DNA from: an uncultured Aquimarina sp.
Lineage (GTDB): Bacteria > Bacteroidota > Bacteroidia > Flavobacteriales > Flavobacteriaceae
DNA length: 46,398 bases
Direction: 5' to 3'
NCBI GenBank assembly: GCA_947498705.1
Contig: CANMLW010000023.1
Coordinates: forward strand, 1-46,398
The notes beneath the pieces were generated by a model that saw nothing but the letters and a program-made list of their open reading frames with translations, did no database searches and was not told where the DNA came from. Positions 18,232 to 26,867 of this stretch are shown here, piece after piece; the first letter of the stretch is position 1; every line of letters starts with the position of its first letter. Position numbers and translations under genes: made by a program.

Positions 18232-20700
18232 CTAAGACCCACACATTAAACAATCATCTCCTTCAGACTCTTTTGATTGTGCGATAATGGCACGAAGCTC
18301 TTCTGGAGTGAGTGCTGTACTTTCTGGCACTACTGCCTCTTGTTGTTTTACTGATTTGACGGTTGCAGCTTGTGCTTCCATTACTTGCGCAGCTGCGGCT
18401 GCCACTTTTTCTGGCTGTACTTCTTCTTTTTTCTCTGTTTTTAAAGTAAACTTAATAGCATCTACAGCAGATTTAGTTCTTAGGTAATACATTCCTGTTT
18501 TTAATCCGCTTTTCCAAGCATAAAAATGCATCGAGGTTAGTTTTGCCATGGTTGCTCCTTCCATAAACAGGTTAAGCGACTGTGATTGATCAATGAAGTA
18601 CCCTCTATGACGAGACATATCAATAATATCTTTCATACTCATCTCCCAAACGGTTCTGTACAGTTCTTTTAAATCTTGCGGAATGATATCGATATTTTGT
18701 ATTGATCCATTAGCACGCATAATTGCATCTTTCAATTCATCTGTCCACAGTCCTAATTTCACCAAATCTTCTAACAAATGTTTATTAACAACAATAAACT
18801 CTCCTGACAATACTCTTCTGGTATAAATATTACTTGTATAAGGTTCGAAAGCTTCATTATTACCCAAGATCTGAGAAGTAGATGCGGTTGGCATAGGCGC
18901 TACTAACAATGAGTTTCTTACTCCGTTTTTAAGCACTTGTTTTCTTAGTTTTGCCCAATCCCATCGGCCACTTAATTCTTCATCTTTGATGCCCCATAGG
19001 TTATATTGAAATTCTCCTTTGGATATTGGTGATCCTTCATAGGTTTTATATGGCCCATCTTTTTTAGCTTCTTCCATAGATGCCGTCACCGCTGCAAAGT
19101 AAAGTGTTTCAAAAATTTCCTGATTCAATTTCTTGGCTTCATCACTGGTAAAAGGCAATCGTAACTGGATAAAAGCATCTGCCAATCCTTGTACTCCTAG
19201 ACCAATAGGTCTGTGACGTACGTTAGAGTTCTCTGCTTCTTTTACCGGATAGTAATTACGGTCAATAACTTTATTCAGATTTTTGGTTACTCGTTTGGTA
19301 ATTCTAAACAATTCTTTGTGATCGAACGCTCCATTTTTCACAAACATTGGTAATGCAATAGAAGCTAGGTTACACACAGCTATTTCATCTGGGCTTGTGT
19401 ATTCTAATATCTCTGTACATAAGTTAGAAGAACGAATCGTACCAAGGTTTTGCTGGTTTGATTTACGGTTCGCCGCATCCTTATACAGCATATACGGTGT
19501 TCCTGTTTCTATTTGAGATTCTAGAATTTTTTCCCAAAGCTCTCTTGCCTTTATTGTTTTTCTTCCTTTTCCTTCGGCTTCATAACGAGTATACGCCGCT
19601 TCAAATTCATCACTATGCAAATCAAACAGTCCAGGGCATTCATTTGGACACATAAGGGTCCATTCTGCATTATCCTGCACTCGTTTCATAAACAAGTCTG
19701 GTATCCACATTGCATAAAACAAATCACGCGCTCTCATTTCTTCTTTACCGTGATTCTTTTTAAGATCAAGGAAATCAAAAATATCAGCATGCCATGGTTC
19801 TACATATATCGCAAAAGAACCTTTACGTTTTCCCCCTCCTTGATCTACATAACGAGCTGTATCATTATAGACTCTAAGCATGGGTACAATCCCATTTGAT
19901 GTACCATTGGTTCCTGCAATATAAGATCCTGTGGCACGAACATTATGAATAGATAATCCGATACCTCCTGCAGATTGTGAGATTTTAGCTGTTTGCTTTA
20001 ATGTATCGTATATTCCGTCGATGCTATCATCTTTCATCGTTAACAAGAAACATGATGACATTTGAGGTTTTGGTGTACCCGAATTAAACAAGGTTGGTGT
20101 AGCGTGCGTAAAGTATTTTTTAGACATCAACTCATACGTTTCTATGGCTGCATCCAGATCGTTAAGATGAATCCCTATAGAAACCCTCATAAGCATATGT
20201 TGTGGGCGCTCTGCTATTTTTCCATTTATTTTCAATAGATATGAACGTTCTAATGTTTTAAAACCAAAATAATCATATCCAAAATCACGATTATAAATAA
20301 TTGTAGAATCTAATTTTTCTTTGTTGGCAACAATAACCTCATAAACATCATCTGCGATTAAAGGTGCTTTTTTTCCTGTTCTTGGGTTTACATATTCATA
20401 AAGATCTGTAACTACCTCAGAAAACGTTTTCTTAGTGTTTTTATGTAAATTAGAGACCGATATACGCGCTGCCAGTTTTGCATAATCTGGGTGTGTTATG
20501 GTCATTGTTGCAGCTATTTCTGCAGCCAAATTATCTAATTCGCTTGTAGTTACCCCGTCATACAATCCTTCTATCACCCGCATTGCTACTTTTACAGGAT
20601 CCACTAATGAATTAAGTCCATAACATAATTTTCTTACCCTTGCGGTAATCTTGTCGAACATGATTGGTTCTTTGCGCCCGTCTCTTTTAATTACATACAT
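18232..20700 (-). CDS. nrdA: Ribonucleoside-diphosphate reductase, class I alpha subunit
   Basis: The 822-residue large subunit of class I ribonucleotide reductase, which reduces ribonucleotides to deoxyribonucleotides together with NrdB. An N-terminal ATP-cone (MYVIKRDGRKEPIMFDKIT, about 1-95) provides allosteric activity control by ATP/dATP. The catalytic core shows MSSCFLL (first active-site Cys), SQSAGGIGLSIHNVR, and NLCTEILEYT with the radical-site N-x-C-x-E. The C-terminal CLMCGS holds the mobile redox cysteine pair that is re-reduced by thioredoxin. An Ala/Glu-rich linker (about 755-800) joins it to the core. It lies downstream of nrdB with a 385-base gap containing a large inverted repeat, so the two genes may be uncoupled. 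Confidence 0.98.
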   Translation of the reverse strand: MYVIKRDGRKEPIMFDKITARVRKLCYGLNSLVDPVKVAMRVIEGLYDGVTTSELDNLAAEIAATMTITHPDYAKLAARISVSNLHKNTKKTFSEVVTDLYEYVNPRTGKKAPLIADDVYEVIVANKEKLDSTIIYNRDFGYDYFGFKTLERSYLLKINGKIAERPQHMLMRVSIGIHLNDLDAAIETYELMSKKYFTHATPTLFNSGTPKPQMSSCFLLTMKDDSIDGIYDTLKQTAKISQSAGGIGLSIHNVRATGSYIAGTNGTSNGIVPMLRVYNDTARYVDQGGGKRKGSFAIYVEPWHADIFDFLDLKKNHGKEEMRARDLFYAMWIPDLFMKRVQDNAEWTLMCPNECPGLFDLHSDEFEAAYTRYEAEGKGRKTIKARELWEKILESQIETGTPYMLYKDAANRKSNQQNLGTIRSSNLCTEILEYTSPDEIAVCNLASIALPMFVKNGAFDHKELFRITKRVTKNLNKVIDRNYYPVKEAENSNVRHRPIGLGVQGLADAFIQLRLPFTSDEAKKLNQEIFETLYFAAVTASMEEAKKDGPYKTYEGSPISKGEFQYNLWGIKDEELSGRWDWAKLRKQVLKNGVRNSLLVAPMPTASTSQILGNNEAFEPYTSNIYTRRVLSGEFIVVNKHLLEDLVKLGLWTDELKDAIMRANGSIQNIDIIPQDLKELYRTVWEMSMKDIIDMSRHRGYFIDQSQSLNLFMEGATMAKLTSMHFYAWKSGLKTGMYYLRTKSAVDAIKFTLKTEKKEEVQPEKVAAAAAQVMEAQAATVKSVKQQEAVVPESTALTPEELRAIIAQSKESEGDDCLMCGS

Positions 20701-21085
20701 ACGATCTTTGTGATTTTAATGTTTCTTCCTTGTGAAGAAATTGATGTTAATTCGTGTTGTTTTATTTATATAAATTCAAAAGTCAAAAAGTATCCTCTCT
20801 TTATGGTTAAAGACAGTTACTTGAAGATACCACTATAAAATACAGCGTTATCTTGTAGGTCTATACGGTTAAATATGACTTTCGTCCCCTTTTCTTTTTT
20901 GTAATGCTTATAAAGCTGTATCAAACTGAGCTAATCTGAATAAACAGAAGAAATGTTTTTGATTAGCTCAGAATGAATATATTGTTATTGTTTTAATGTT
21001 CTTTTTAAAATTGCTATAGTTCACAATGTCTTGTTATTAAAACATCATTGACAAAGGCAGTTTGATCTATTAGCTATGGTTTTAT
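20701..21085. other. nrdB-nrdA intergenic region
   Basis: A 385-base A+T-rich spacer between nrdB and nrdA, unusually long for a bacterial nrd operon. It contains the perfect inverted repeat at 20926-20971. I find no clear TAnnTTTG promoter for nrdA on the minus strand and no reading frame of note. Confidence 0.5.
20926..20971. repeat. 11-bp perfect inverted repeat between nrdB and nrdA
   Basis: CTGAGCTAATC (20926-20936) and its exact complement GATTAGCTCAG (20961-20971) flank a 24-base loop. There is no T-run, so it is unlikely to be a simple terminator. It could be an mRNA stabilising or processing hairpin, or a regulator site. Confidence 0.85.
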
Positions 21086-22063
21086 CTAAAAATCTGCATC
21101 AAAACTTATTTTATTATCGTCGGTATCTTTATTAAGTACTCCAGCTTTCTGGTATTCTGAAACTCGTTTCTCGAAAAAGTTTGTTTTTCCTTGTAATGAA
21201 ATCATATCCATAAAATCAAATGGATTAGCTGTTCCATATTCTTTTTCACATCCTAATTCTGCAAGCAACCTATCAGTAACAAACTCTAGGTACTGTGTCA
21301 TTAACTTCGAATTCATTCCGATTAAGCTTACAGGAAGTGATTCTGTAATAAATTCTCTTTCAATATTTAAAGCATCTACTATAATAGCACGTATTCTTTC
21401 TTTCGGCACTTTATTAACCAAATGATTATTATGTAGATGAACTGCAAAATCACAGTGTACTCCTTCATCTCTAGATATTAATTCGTTTGAAAAAGTAAGT
21501 CCTGGCATTAATCCACGTTTTTTCAACCAAAATATAGAGCAAAAGGCTCCTGAAAAGAAAATTCCTTCTACTGCTGCAAAAGCAATTAATCGTTCTGCAA
21601 ACGAATCTGATTCGATCCATTTTAATGCCCAATCTGCTTTTTTTCTAATGGCAGGAAAGTTATCAATTGCGTTAAACAACAAATCCTTTTCTTTTTCATC
21701 TTTTACATAAGTATCAATAAGCAGCGAATAGGTTTCAGAATGAATATTTTCCATCATGATCTGAAATCCATAAAAGAATTTTGCTTCACTATACTGAACT
21801 TCATTCACAAAATTCTCGGCAAGGTTCTCATTTACAATACCATCAGATGCAGCAAAAAATGCTAAAATATGCTTTATGAAATATCGTTCATCGTTGGTTA
21901 GCTTTGTAGACCAATCGGTAATATCCTGGTGCAAATCGATTTCTTCTGCTGTCCAAAAACTTGCTTCAGATTTTTTGTACCATTCCCAAATATCATGATG
22001 TTGAATTGGAAAAATTACAAATCGATCTTTATTTTCCTGTAAAATAGGTTCTACAAAACTCAT
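21086..22063 (-). CDS. nrdB: Ribonucleoside-diphosphate reductase, class I beta subunit
   Basis: The 325-residue small subunit of class I ribonucleotide reductase, a ferritin-like helical protein that houses the dimetal cofactor and the radical. Metal-ligand segments are visible: the Asp in FFAASDGIVNENL, the Glu and His in MENIHSETYSLL (the following Tyr lies at the radical position), the Glu in FAAVEGIFFSG, and the Glu/His pair in SRDEGVHCDF. The C-terminal tail, which docks to NrdA, is rich in Asp and aromatic residues (ISFDADF). It is preceded on the minus strand by a good promoter and a pair of direct repeats that look like an operator. Confidence 0.97.
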   Translation of the reverse strand: MSFVEPILQENKDRFVIFPIQHHDIWEWYKKSEASFWTAEEIDLHQDITDWSTKLTNDERYFIKHILAFFAASDGIVNENLAENFVNEVQYSEAKFFYGFQIMMENIHSETYSLLIDTYVKDEKEKDLLFNAIDNFPAIRKKADWALKWIESDSFAERLIAFAAVEGIFFSGAFCSIFWLKKRGLMPGLTFSNELISRDEGVHCDFAVHLHNNHLVNKVPKERIRAIIVDALNIEREFITESLPVSLIGMNSKLMTQYLEFVTDRLLAELGCEKEYGTANPFDFMDMISLQGKTNFFEKRVSEYQKAGVLNKDTDDNKISFDADF

Positions 22064-22163
22064 TATATCTTTTTTTGCTGTTTTTTTTAAGAATTTTCTT
22101 CTTTTCTAAGAGTTATACAAAGATCAAAAATTAGGTTAAAAGTCTTACCTAAAGTTGGTAAAC

Positions 22164-22185
22164 GTTTTCAACAAAGTTTTCAACA
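22164..22185. promoter_or_regulatory. Putative nrdB operator: two direct repeats
   Basis: GTTTTCAACA occurs at 22164-22173 and again at 22176-22185, with a 12-base period (TGTTGAAAAC on the nrdB strand). The pair lies about 30-45 bases downstream of the predicted nrdB transcription start, a position suited to repression. The binding factor is unknown. DnaA or an nrd regulator are candidates, but the sequence matches neither consensus well. Confidence 0.5.
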
Positions 22186-22217
22186 CGGAGTTTTTTTTTC
22201 ACAAAAACGACCTTTTA

Positions 22218-22247
22218 CAAAACTATTTTCAAACAACTAAAAACCAA
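22218..22247 (-). promoter_or_regulatory. Promoter of nrdB
   Basis: On the minus strand TTG (22247-22245), a 19-base spacer and TAGTTTTG (22225-22218) fit the Bacteroidota TTG / TAnnTTTG promoter well. The predicted leader is about 150 bases. Confidence 0.65.
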
Positions 22248-22367
22248 TTAATTAGCTCTCAAACCCGAATCAATAACAATCTAAAGACGATCTCTGTAAA
22301 CCTGCTATTTCTCACTTGTTAAGAGCATTTTTAAGCACAAAAAACAAAATGTTAAAAAAAGCTGAAT

Positions 22368-22384
22368 TTACGGTAAAACCGTAA
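22368..22384. repeat. Short inverted repeat, 7-bp arms
   Basis: TTACGGT-AAA-ACCGTAA is a perfect palindrome about 120 bases upstream of the nrdB promoter, in otherwise A+T-rich DNA. It could be an operator, but nothing ties it to a gene. Confidence 0.5.
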
Positions 22385-22869
22385 TGTTGACAACCCTTAT
22401 TTTTAACATTTAAAAATCTATATTTTGTAAAATTCACCTCTCAAAAACTCTTTAAAACATTGCAAAGTTTACAATCAAACTTTTATTTTTAGAATTGTTA
22501 AAAGCCAAACAAGACGTTATTTAAATATTCTTTAAAAAAGGAAAAAAATACGCTCTTATTCCTATAATTAACGTACTCTATTCTCCCCAAACCTTTTACA
22601 ACTCTCTAACTATCAAAAAAAACGCTTTACACAAAAAGCTATACCGTTCCTACATTAAAACCAACACTTCATACATTTTAACACATCAAAACGAATATAC
22701 ATCTATTATTTTTACAACTATAAACAAATACAATAGATATAAAAATGATAATAAAAATAACTTATCACTCATGCCGCAAGAATAACCATTACACTATTAT
22801 CGTAAAAAATTCATAAAACAATATAACATCTTATAACAACCAACTTATTTCTAATGTTATGCATTTAAT

Positions 22870-22904
22870 GCAAAAGAGGCCACAAACATATGGCCTCTTT
22901 TTGC
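22870..22904 (-). terminator. Rho-independent terminator of the DUF3109 gene
   Basis: An 11-bp stem with four GC pairs (22891-22901 with 22872-22882), 8-base loop, read on the minus strand and ending in TTTT. It lies about 20 bases after the stop of the gene at 22920. Confidence 0.82.
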
Positions 22905-22919
22905 TTATATCTTATAAAT

Positions 22920-23513
22920 TCATTTCTTAAAGTTCTCGGCTACTTTCTCGAGCTCTATATACCAATCTTCTCCAAATTTTCTAACCAAAGCTTCTTTTAC
23001 AAACTTATACACAGGCACTTGCAACTCTTTCCCTAACGAACAAGCATCATCACAAATCTCCCAATGATGATAATTTACAGCCGAAAACTCTGTGTACTCC
23101 TGAACTCGAACGGGATACAAATGACAAGAAATAGGTTTTTTCCAATCTATTTCTCCTTGATTATAAGCCTCTTCAATCGCGCACATTGCGGTACCTTTTT
23201 TATCAAAAATTACATATGCACAATCTGCCCCATCGATAAGTGGAGTTTCTAATTCACCATTTTCGGTTTCTATATGAGTACCTTGATTTTCTATTGCCTT
23301 AATTCCTTCTTCCCTTAAATAAGGTTTCACTACAGGATATACCTCTTTTAGTTTATCTATTTCTGATTTTTCTAAAGGAGCACCTGCTTCTCCATCAATA
23401 CAACAAGCGCCTTTACAGGCAGACAGATTACATAAAAAATCTTTCTCGATTATATCCTCTGATATTATTGTTTTTCCTAACTGAAACATGCTGTAAAGAT
23501 ACTTCTTAGACAA
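22920..23513 (-). CDS. DUF3109 family cysteine-rich protein
   Basis: A 197-residue protein of the DUF3109 family, related to the YkgJ-type cysteine-cluster proteins that are thought to bind zinc or iron. The N-terminal cluster C28-x4-C33-x3-C37-C38 (LCNLSACKGACC) is intact, and more cysteines follow in GADCAYV, TAMCAIEEA, ISCHLYPVRV and EICDDACSLG. This gives the even spread of metal-ligand candidates seen in the family. There is no signal peptide, so it is cytoplasmic. The family is widespread in Bacteroidota with no established function. It is transcribed alone, divergently from the MarC-family gene, with a terminator of its own. Confidence 0.9.
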   Translation of the reverse strand: MSKKYLYSMFQLGKTIISEDIIEKDFLCNLSACKGACCIDGEAGAPLEKSEIDKLKEVYPVVKPYLREEGIKAIENQGTHIETENGELETPLIDGADCAYVIFDKKGTAMCAIEEAYNQGEIDWKKPISCHLYPVRVQEYTEFSAVNYHHWEICDDACSLGKELQVPVYKFVKEALVRKFGEDWYIELEKVAENFKK

Positions 23514-23568
23514 TTATTTTTACAATTTATTTATCTTTTTATAATACCTTTACTTTATAGAGCCTAAT

Positions 23569-23576
23569 TACATTTG
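23569..23576 (+). promoter_or_regulatory. -7 promoter element of the MarC-family gene
   Basis: TACATTTG matches TAnnTTTG, 26 bases before the ATG at 23603. The -33 element is not distinct. Confidence 0.5.
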
Positions 23577-23602
23577 CGTTAATTTTTAAAATCAACTCGA
23601 TT

Positions 23603-24175
23603 ATGCACTTTAATCTCAAAGAAATATTGACAGCAAGTATGATCCTATTTGCTGTAATAGATATTATAGGAAGCATTCCTATCATTATTGATCTTCGAAA
23701 AAAAGTAGGGCACATACAAAGTGAAAAAGCCTCTATTGTAGCAGCAATTTTGATGATTCTATTCCTTTTTGTAGGAAAAGAAATCTTAAATCTCATAGGA
23801 ATTGACGTGAATTCTTTTGCGGTTGCAGGAGCCTTTATCATATTTTTTATTGCACTCGAAATGATTTTGGGAATACAATTATATAAGGATGATGCTCCAG
23901 AGACCGCAGCTGTGGTGCCTTTGGCATTTCCTCTTATTGCAGGAGCAGGTACCATGACATCTATTCTCTCTTTACGAGCAGAATATCAACCTGTAAATAT
24001 TGTGGTTGCTATACTTATAAATATTATTTTTGTATACATTATTTTAAAATCCTCTGGTAGAATAGAAAAGGTACTTGGTAAACAAGGAATAAATGTAATT
24101 CGTAAAATTTTTGGAGTTATTTTATTAGCAATAGCTGTTAAATTATTTGCCACCAATATCAAAGGACTTTTTTAA
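23603..24175 (+). CDS. MarC/UPF0056 family integral membrane protein
   Basis: A 190-residue protein with six predicted membrane helices and the MarC-family pattern: an early DIIGSIPI segment (helix 1), a central PLAFPLIAGAGTM segment, and a third Gly-rich helix pair at the end (IRKIFGVILLAIAVKLF). The family was once linked to multiple antibiotic resistance in E. coli, but that link was withdrawn and its function is unknown. A transport role is assumed from topology only. It is followed after 20 bases by a small membrane protein gene on the same strand, probably in one transcript. Confidence 0.92.
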   Translation: MHFNLKEILTASMILFAVIDIIGSIPIIIDLRKKVGHIQSEKASIVAAILMILFLFVGKEILNLIGIDVNSFAVAGAFIIFFIALEMILGIQLYKDDAPETAAVVPLAFPLIAGAGTMTSILSLRAEYQPVNIVVAILINIIFVYIILKSSGRIEKVLGKQGINVIRKIFGVILLAIAVKLFATNIKGLF

Positions 24176-24195
24176 CAAACAAAAACACTATTATC

Positions 24196-24399
24196 TTGAA
24201 ATATTTTATCTATTTATTATTAGCAATTGCCATTGGCCTTATTATTTACAATACGACTCATGTTGACTTTGATAACTTATTAATTGGAAACAGTAAAACT
24301 GCAGTTATAAGTATTGTAGCCTCTGCTTGTGTAGTAGTACTTTTGCTAATATTAATCACATCTAGAAGTATTCAAGAGAAAAAGAATAAAAAAAGATAA
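24196..24399 (+). CDS. Small two-helix membrane protein, unknown function
   Basis: A 67-residue protein starting at a TTG codon (24196), since no ATG fits. It begins KYFIYLLLAIAIGLIIYNTTHVDFDNLL, with two membrane helices (about 3-19 and 36-56) and a Lys/Arg-rich cytoplasmic tail (SIQEKKNKKR). The hydrophobic layout resembles LapA-domain (DUF1049) proteins, which also carry a short xDFxN-like segment between two helices, but the match is by layout only. It follows the MarC-family gene by 20 bases and probably shares its transcript. Confidence 0.65.
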   Translation: MKYFIYLLLAIAIGLIIYNTTHVDFDNLLIGNSKTAVISIVASACVVVLLLILITSRSIQEKKNKKR

Positions 24400-24432
24400 C
24401 ACGTATCTTTTGTAGAATTGATTCTTTATTAT

Positions 24433-24738
24433 CTAAAACACAAAAAAGCACGCTATAATTACAGGCGGAATTGAAACCACCATCAAGATCATAAATAAAT
24501 TATGTAATCGTCTAAACAATAATGCTCTTGAAAGTGTTTTTTTGAGTTTTATATCCTTAGAGTTATTCATGTGTTCACGTATTATTTCTCCAGATACATA
24601 AGAGGTATCCACCAAAATATCGTGTTTCAGAAAAATAGATGCACTATTATCTAACAATCTAAACGCTACGGCAATAATAAAGAAAAACAATGGCGAACAA
24701 ATTGCAATAGCTAATAAATACTCTTCAAATACAGTCAT
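24433..24738 (-). CDS. Small membrane protein, unknown function
   Basis: A 101-residue protein with a helix at each end (about 8-30 and 80-100) and a soluble charged middle (HDILVDTSYVSGEIIREHMNNSKDIKLKKTLSRALLFRRLH). I do not recognise a family. It begins 21 bases after the stop of the S41 protease gene and is the last gene of a same-strand cluster with the dCMP deaminase, so it is likely co-transcribed with them. It is convergent with the preceding TTG-start gene, with no strong hairpin between. Confidence 0.65.
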   Translation of the reverse strand: MTVFEEYLLAIAICSPLFFFIIAVAFRLLDNSASIFLKHDILVDTSYVSGEIIREHMNNSKDIKLKKTLSRALLFRRLHNLFMILMVVSIPPVIIACFFVF

Positions 24739-24759
24739 ATAATTTTAATAGATATAGTA

Positions 24760-26346
24760 TTATTCTTGTTGTTCAGACATTGAAATCACTTTATTTATCA
24801 TTGCATCATCCTTGTTAATAATCTTTTCGAAAGCAGCGGTTCCAAACAATTGCTGAGCCATTGTAGCTTTCAAATACTCTTTTAATTGATCTTTATAATT
24901 CTTTAATTCAATCTCAATCCCTCGGCTTCTTGAGTATTTTAAAAAGTCCTCTACAAAAGGATCATCAATAATTACCTTCTCATTAAATTCTTCTTCAGAC
25001 AGTCCATTATAATACGTCCTATCTTTATCCAATGCTTCAAAAATATATCCTCCCATTCTACCCGATCTCAACATATACCCTAATGTTTCGCTAACTCGAG
25101 TCGTATCTCTCCCTACAAAGATATCAGGTATGATACCACCTCCCCCATATACAATTTTTCCTCCCGGCGTTTTAAACTTTAATGAATCTGCTACTTGTAT
25201 ACTATCTGCATTCTGTAATTCTCCATTTTTATATCGCTCGAGATATTCATTAAAGTATTCTTTATTACCATTTTCATATGGTTTTTGAATAGAACGCCCC
25301 GTTGGTGTATAGTAACGTGAAATAGTCAATCGTATTGCACTACCATCTCCTAACGCCATTTCTCTTTGCACCAAACCTTTGCCATATGAGCGTCTGCCAA
25401 CGATAGTTCCTCTATCATTATCCTGGATAGCGCCTGCAAAGATCTCGCTTGCAGAAGCAGAATTTTCATTAAGCAACACATATACTTTTCCTTGCTCAAA
25501 ACTTCCTCTATTGGTTGCATAATTATTTTCTATAGCCCCATTTTTGTTTTTGGTAAACATAATAAGCACATCATCCTTAAGAAATTCATCTGCCATTTTT
25601 AAAGCCGGAGCAATAAACCCTCCACCATTATCACGAAGATCCACCACAAGATGCTTCACTTTTTTATCTAATAACTTATCGATTGCACTTTTAAATTCTT
25701 TATAAGTAGTTTCTGCAAATCGATTAATTTTAACATATCCCAAATCATCTGTAAGCATATAAGCGGCATCGACACTTTCTAAAGGAACTCTTCCTCTTTT
25801 AACTACTACATCAAATACCCCAGACCCTTTTCTATAAACTTTAAGTAATACTTTGCTATTTAACTCTCCTTTTAATTTACTTGCCAGATTTTCTCGTATT
25901 AACTTATCTCCATAAAGAGTATCATTATTTGCCATCAAAATTCTATCTCCTGCTTTGATACCAGATTTTTCGCTTGGTCCTCCTTTTATCGTATTGATTA
26001 CAGAAATAGTATCTCTAAAAGAATAATAACTCACACCAATACCTATAAAATCTCCCTGCATACTTTCGGTAACTTCTTTAAGTTCTTCTGGTGGGATGTA
26101 TATTGAATGCGGATCTAAGTTTTCTAATATTCTATTTACAGTAACTTCGACAATACTGTCGGTATTAATCTCATCTACATATTCATAATCTATATAATCT
26201 ATAAGCCTATTAAGCTTCTCTTTTTTAGGATTGTAAGAAAATAATTTTGCCGATGGGTTGCTAAAATTAAGCTTACTACCTATAAGTACTCCAACTCCTA
26301 AAGCCAGTCCTATAAAAAAAGGTACATATATTTTTGAATATTTCAT
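24760..26346 (-). CDS. C-terminal processing protease, S41 family
   Basis: A 528-residue CtpA/Prc-type serine protease. An N-terminal membrane anchor or uncleaved signal (about 8-26; VPFFIGLALGVGVLIGS) places it in the periplasm. A PDZ domain (about 90-175; GDFIGIGVSYYSF, GGPSEKSGIKAGDRI) binds the C-termini of substrates. The protease core has VDLRDNGGGF, the catalytic serine within NENSASASEI (293-302) and the general-base lysine in GRRSYGKGLVQ (Lys323). Such enzymes trim the C-termini of exported proteins and lipoproteins and influence cell-wall turnover. Its start codon directly abuts the dCMP deaminase stop (TAA then ATG), so the two are translationally linked. Confidence 0.94.
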   Translation of the reverse strand: MKYSKIYVPFFIGLALGVGVLIGSKLNFSNPSAKLFSYNPKKEKLNRLIDYIDYEYVDEINTDSIVEVTVNRILENLDPHSIYIPPEELKEVTESMQGDFIGIGVSYYSFRDTISVINTIKGGPSEKSGIKAGDRILMANNDTLYGDKLIRENLASKLKGELNSKVLLKVYRKGSGVFDVVVKRGRVPLESVDAAYMLTDDLGYVKINRFAETTYKEFKSAIDKLLDKKVKHLVVDLRDNGGGFIAPALKMADEFLKDDVLIMFTKNKNGAIENNYATNRGSFEQGKVYVLLNENSASASEIFAGAIQDNDRGTIVGRRSYGKGLVQREMALGDGSAIRLTISRYYTPTGRSIQKPYENGNKEYFNEYLERYKNGELQNADSIQVADSLKFKTPGGKIVYGGGGIIPDIFVGRDTTRVSETLGYMLRSGRMGGYIFEALDKDRTYYNGLSEEEFNEKVIIDDPFVEDFLKYSRSRGIEIELKNYKDQLKEYLKATMAQQLFGTAAFEKIINKDDAMINKVISMSEQQE

Positions 26347-26778
26347 TTAATCTTCTAAATCAGAAATCTGTTCTATTTCTACTCCTGCTTTTATTAAAAA
26401 TTTTAAGCCAGAGTCATCTTTATATGCTGTTTGATAGACAATTCTTTTTATCCCTGCCTGATGGATTAACTTACTGCACTCTTTGCAAGGCGACAATGTA
26501 ATATACAAAGTTGCTCCTTTGCACGATTGTGTCGATGAAGCTACTTTTGATATGGCATTTGCCTCTGCATGTAGCACATACCATTTTGTATATCCTTCTT
26601 CATCTTCACATGGGTTTTCAAAACCGGTTGGAGTTCCATTAAATCCATCAGAAATAATCATCCTATCTTTAACAATAACCGCACCAACTTTTTTACGATG
26701 GCAATGTGATAGTTTCCCCCATTCTCTTGCGATTCTCAGATAAGCTTTATCATACTTCAGTTGTTTTATTTTGGACAT
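26347..26778 (-). CDS. Deoxycytidylate (dCMP) deaminase
   Basis: A 143-residue zinc-dependent deaminase that converts dCMP to dUMP, feeding thymidylate synthesis. The zinc/catalytic residues are intact: His70-Ala-Glu72 (LHAEANAI) and Pro97-Cys98-x-x-Cys101 (SPCKECSKLI). The inserted segment with FNGTPTGFENPCEDE (about 46-60) before the catalytic motif is typical of ComEB-like dCMP deaminases and separates this protein from TadA. It lies upstream of the S41 protease gene without spacing. There is no ComEA domain and no competence gene beside it. Confidence 0.92.
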   Translation of the reverse strand: MSKIKQLKYDKAYLRIAREWGKLSHCHRKKVGAVIVKDRMIISDGFNGTPTGFENPCEDEEGYTKWYVLHAEANAISKVASSTQSCKGATLYITLSPCKECSKLIHQAGIKRIVYQTAYKDDSGLKFLIKAGVEIEQISDLED

Positions 26779-26867
26779 AGAATAGAAAATAATAATAAAT
26801 TGATAACAATCAAAATACGAATATATTATTACCCTGTGGCAAATACAACCTTAATGCAATATATTCT

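Larger units (their letters stand above)
22064..22919. other. Long noncoding region upstream of nrdB
   Basis: An 856-base extremely A+T-rich gap, the longest in the window. It holds the nrdB promoter and putative operator (22164-22247), a TACGGT/ACCGTA inverted repeat (22368-22384), and the terminator of the DUF3109 gene at the far end. The middle (about 22390-22865) shows no open frame or RNA gene that I can support. Confidence 0.6.

Noticed and set aside
22064..22869. The A+T-rich region upstream of nrdB as a replication origin.
   Set aside because: The repeats (TGTTGAAAAC) do not match the DnaA box TTATCCACA well, there are only two, and no dnaA, dnaN or gidA gene is nearby.
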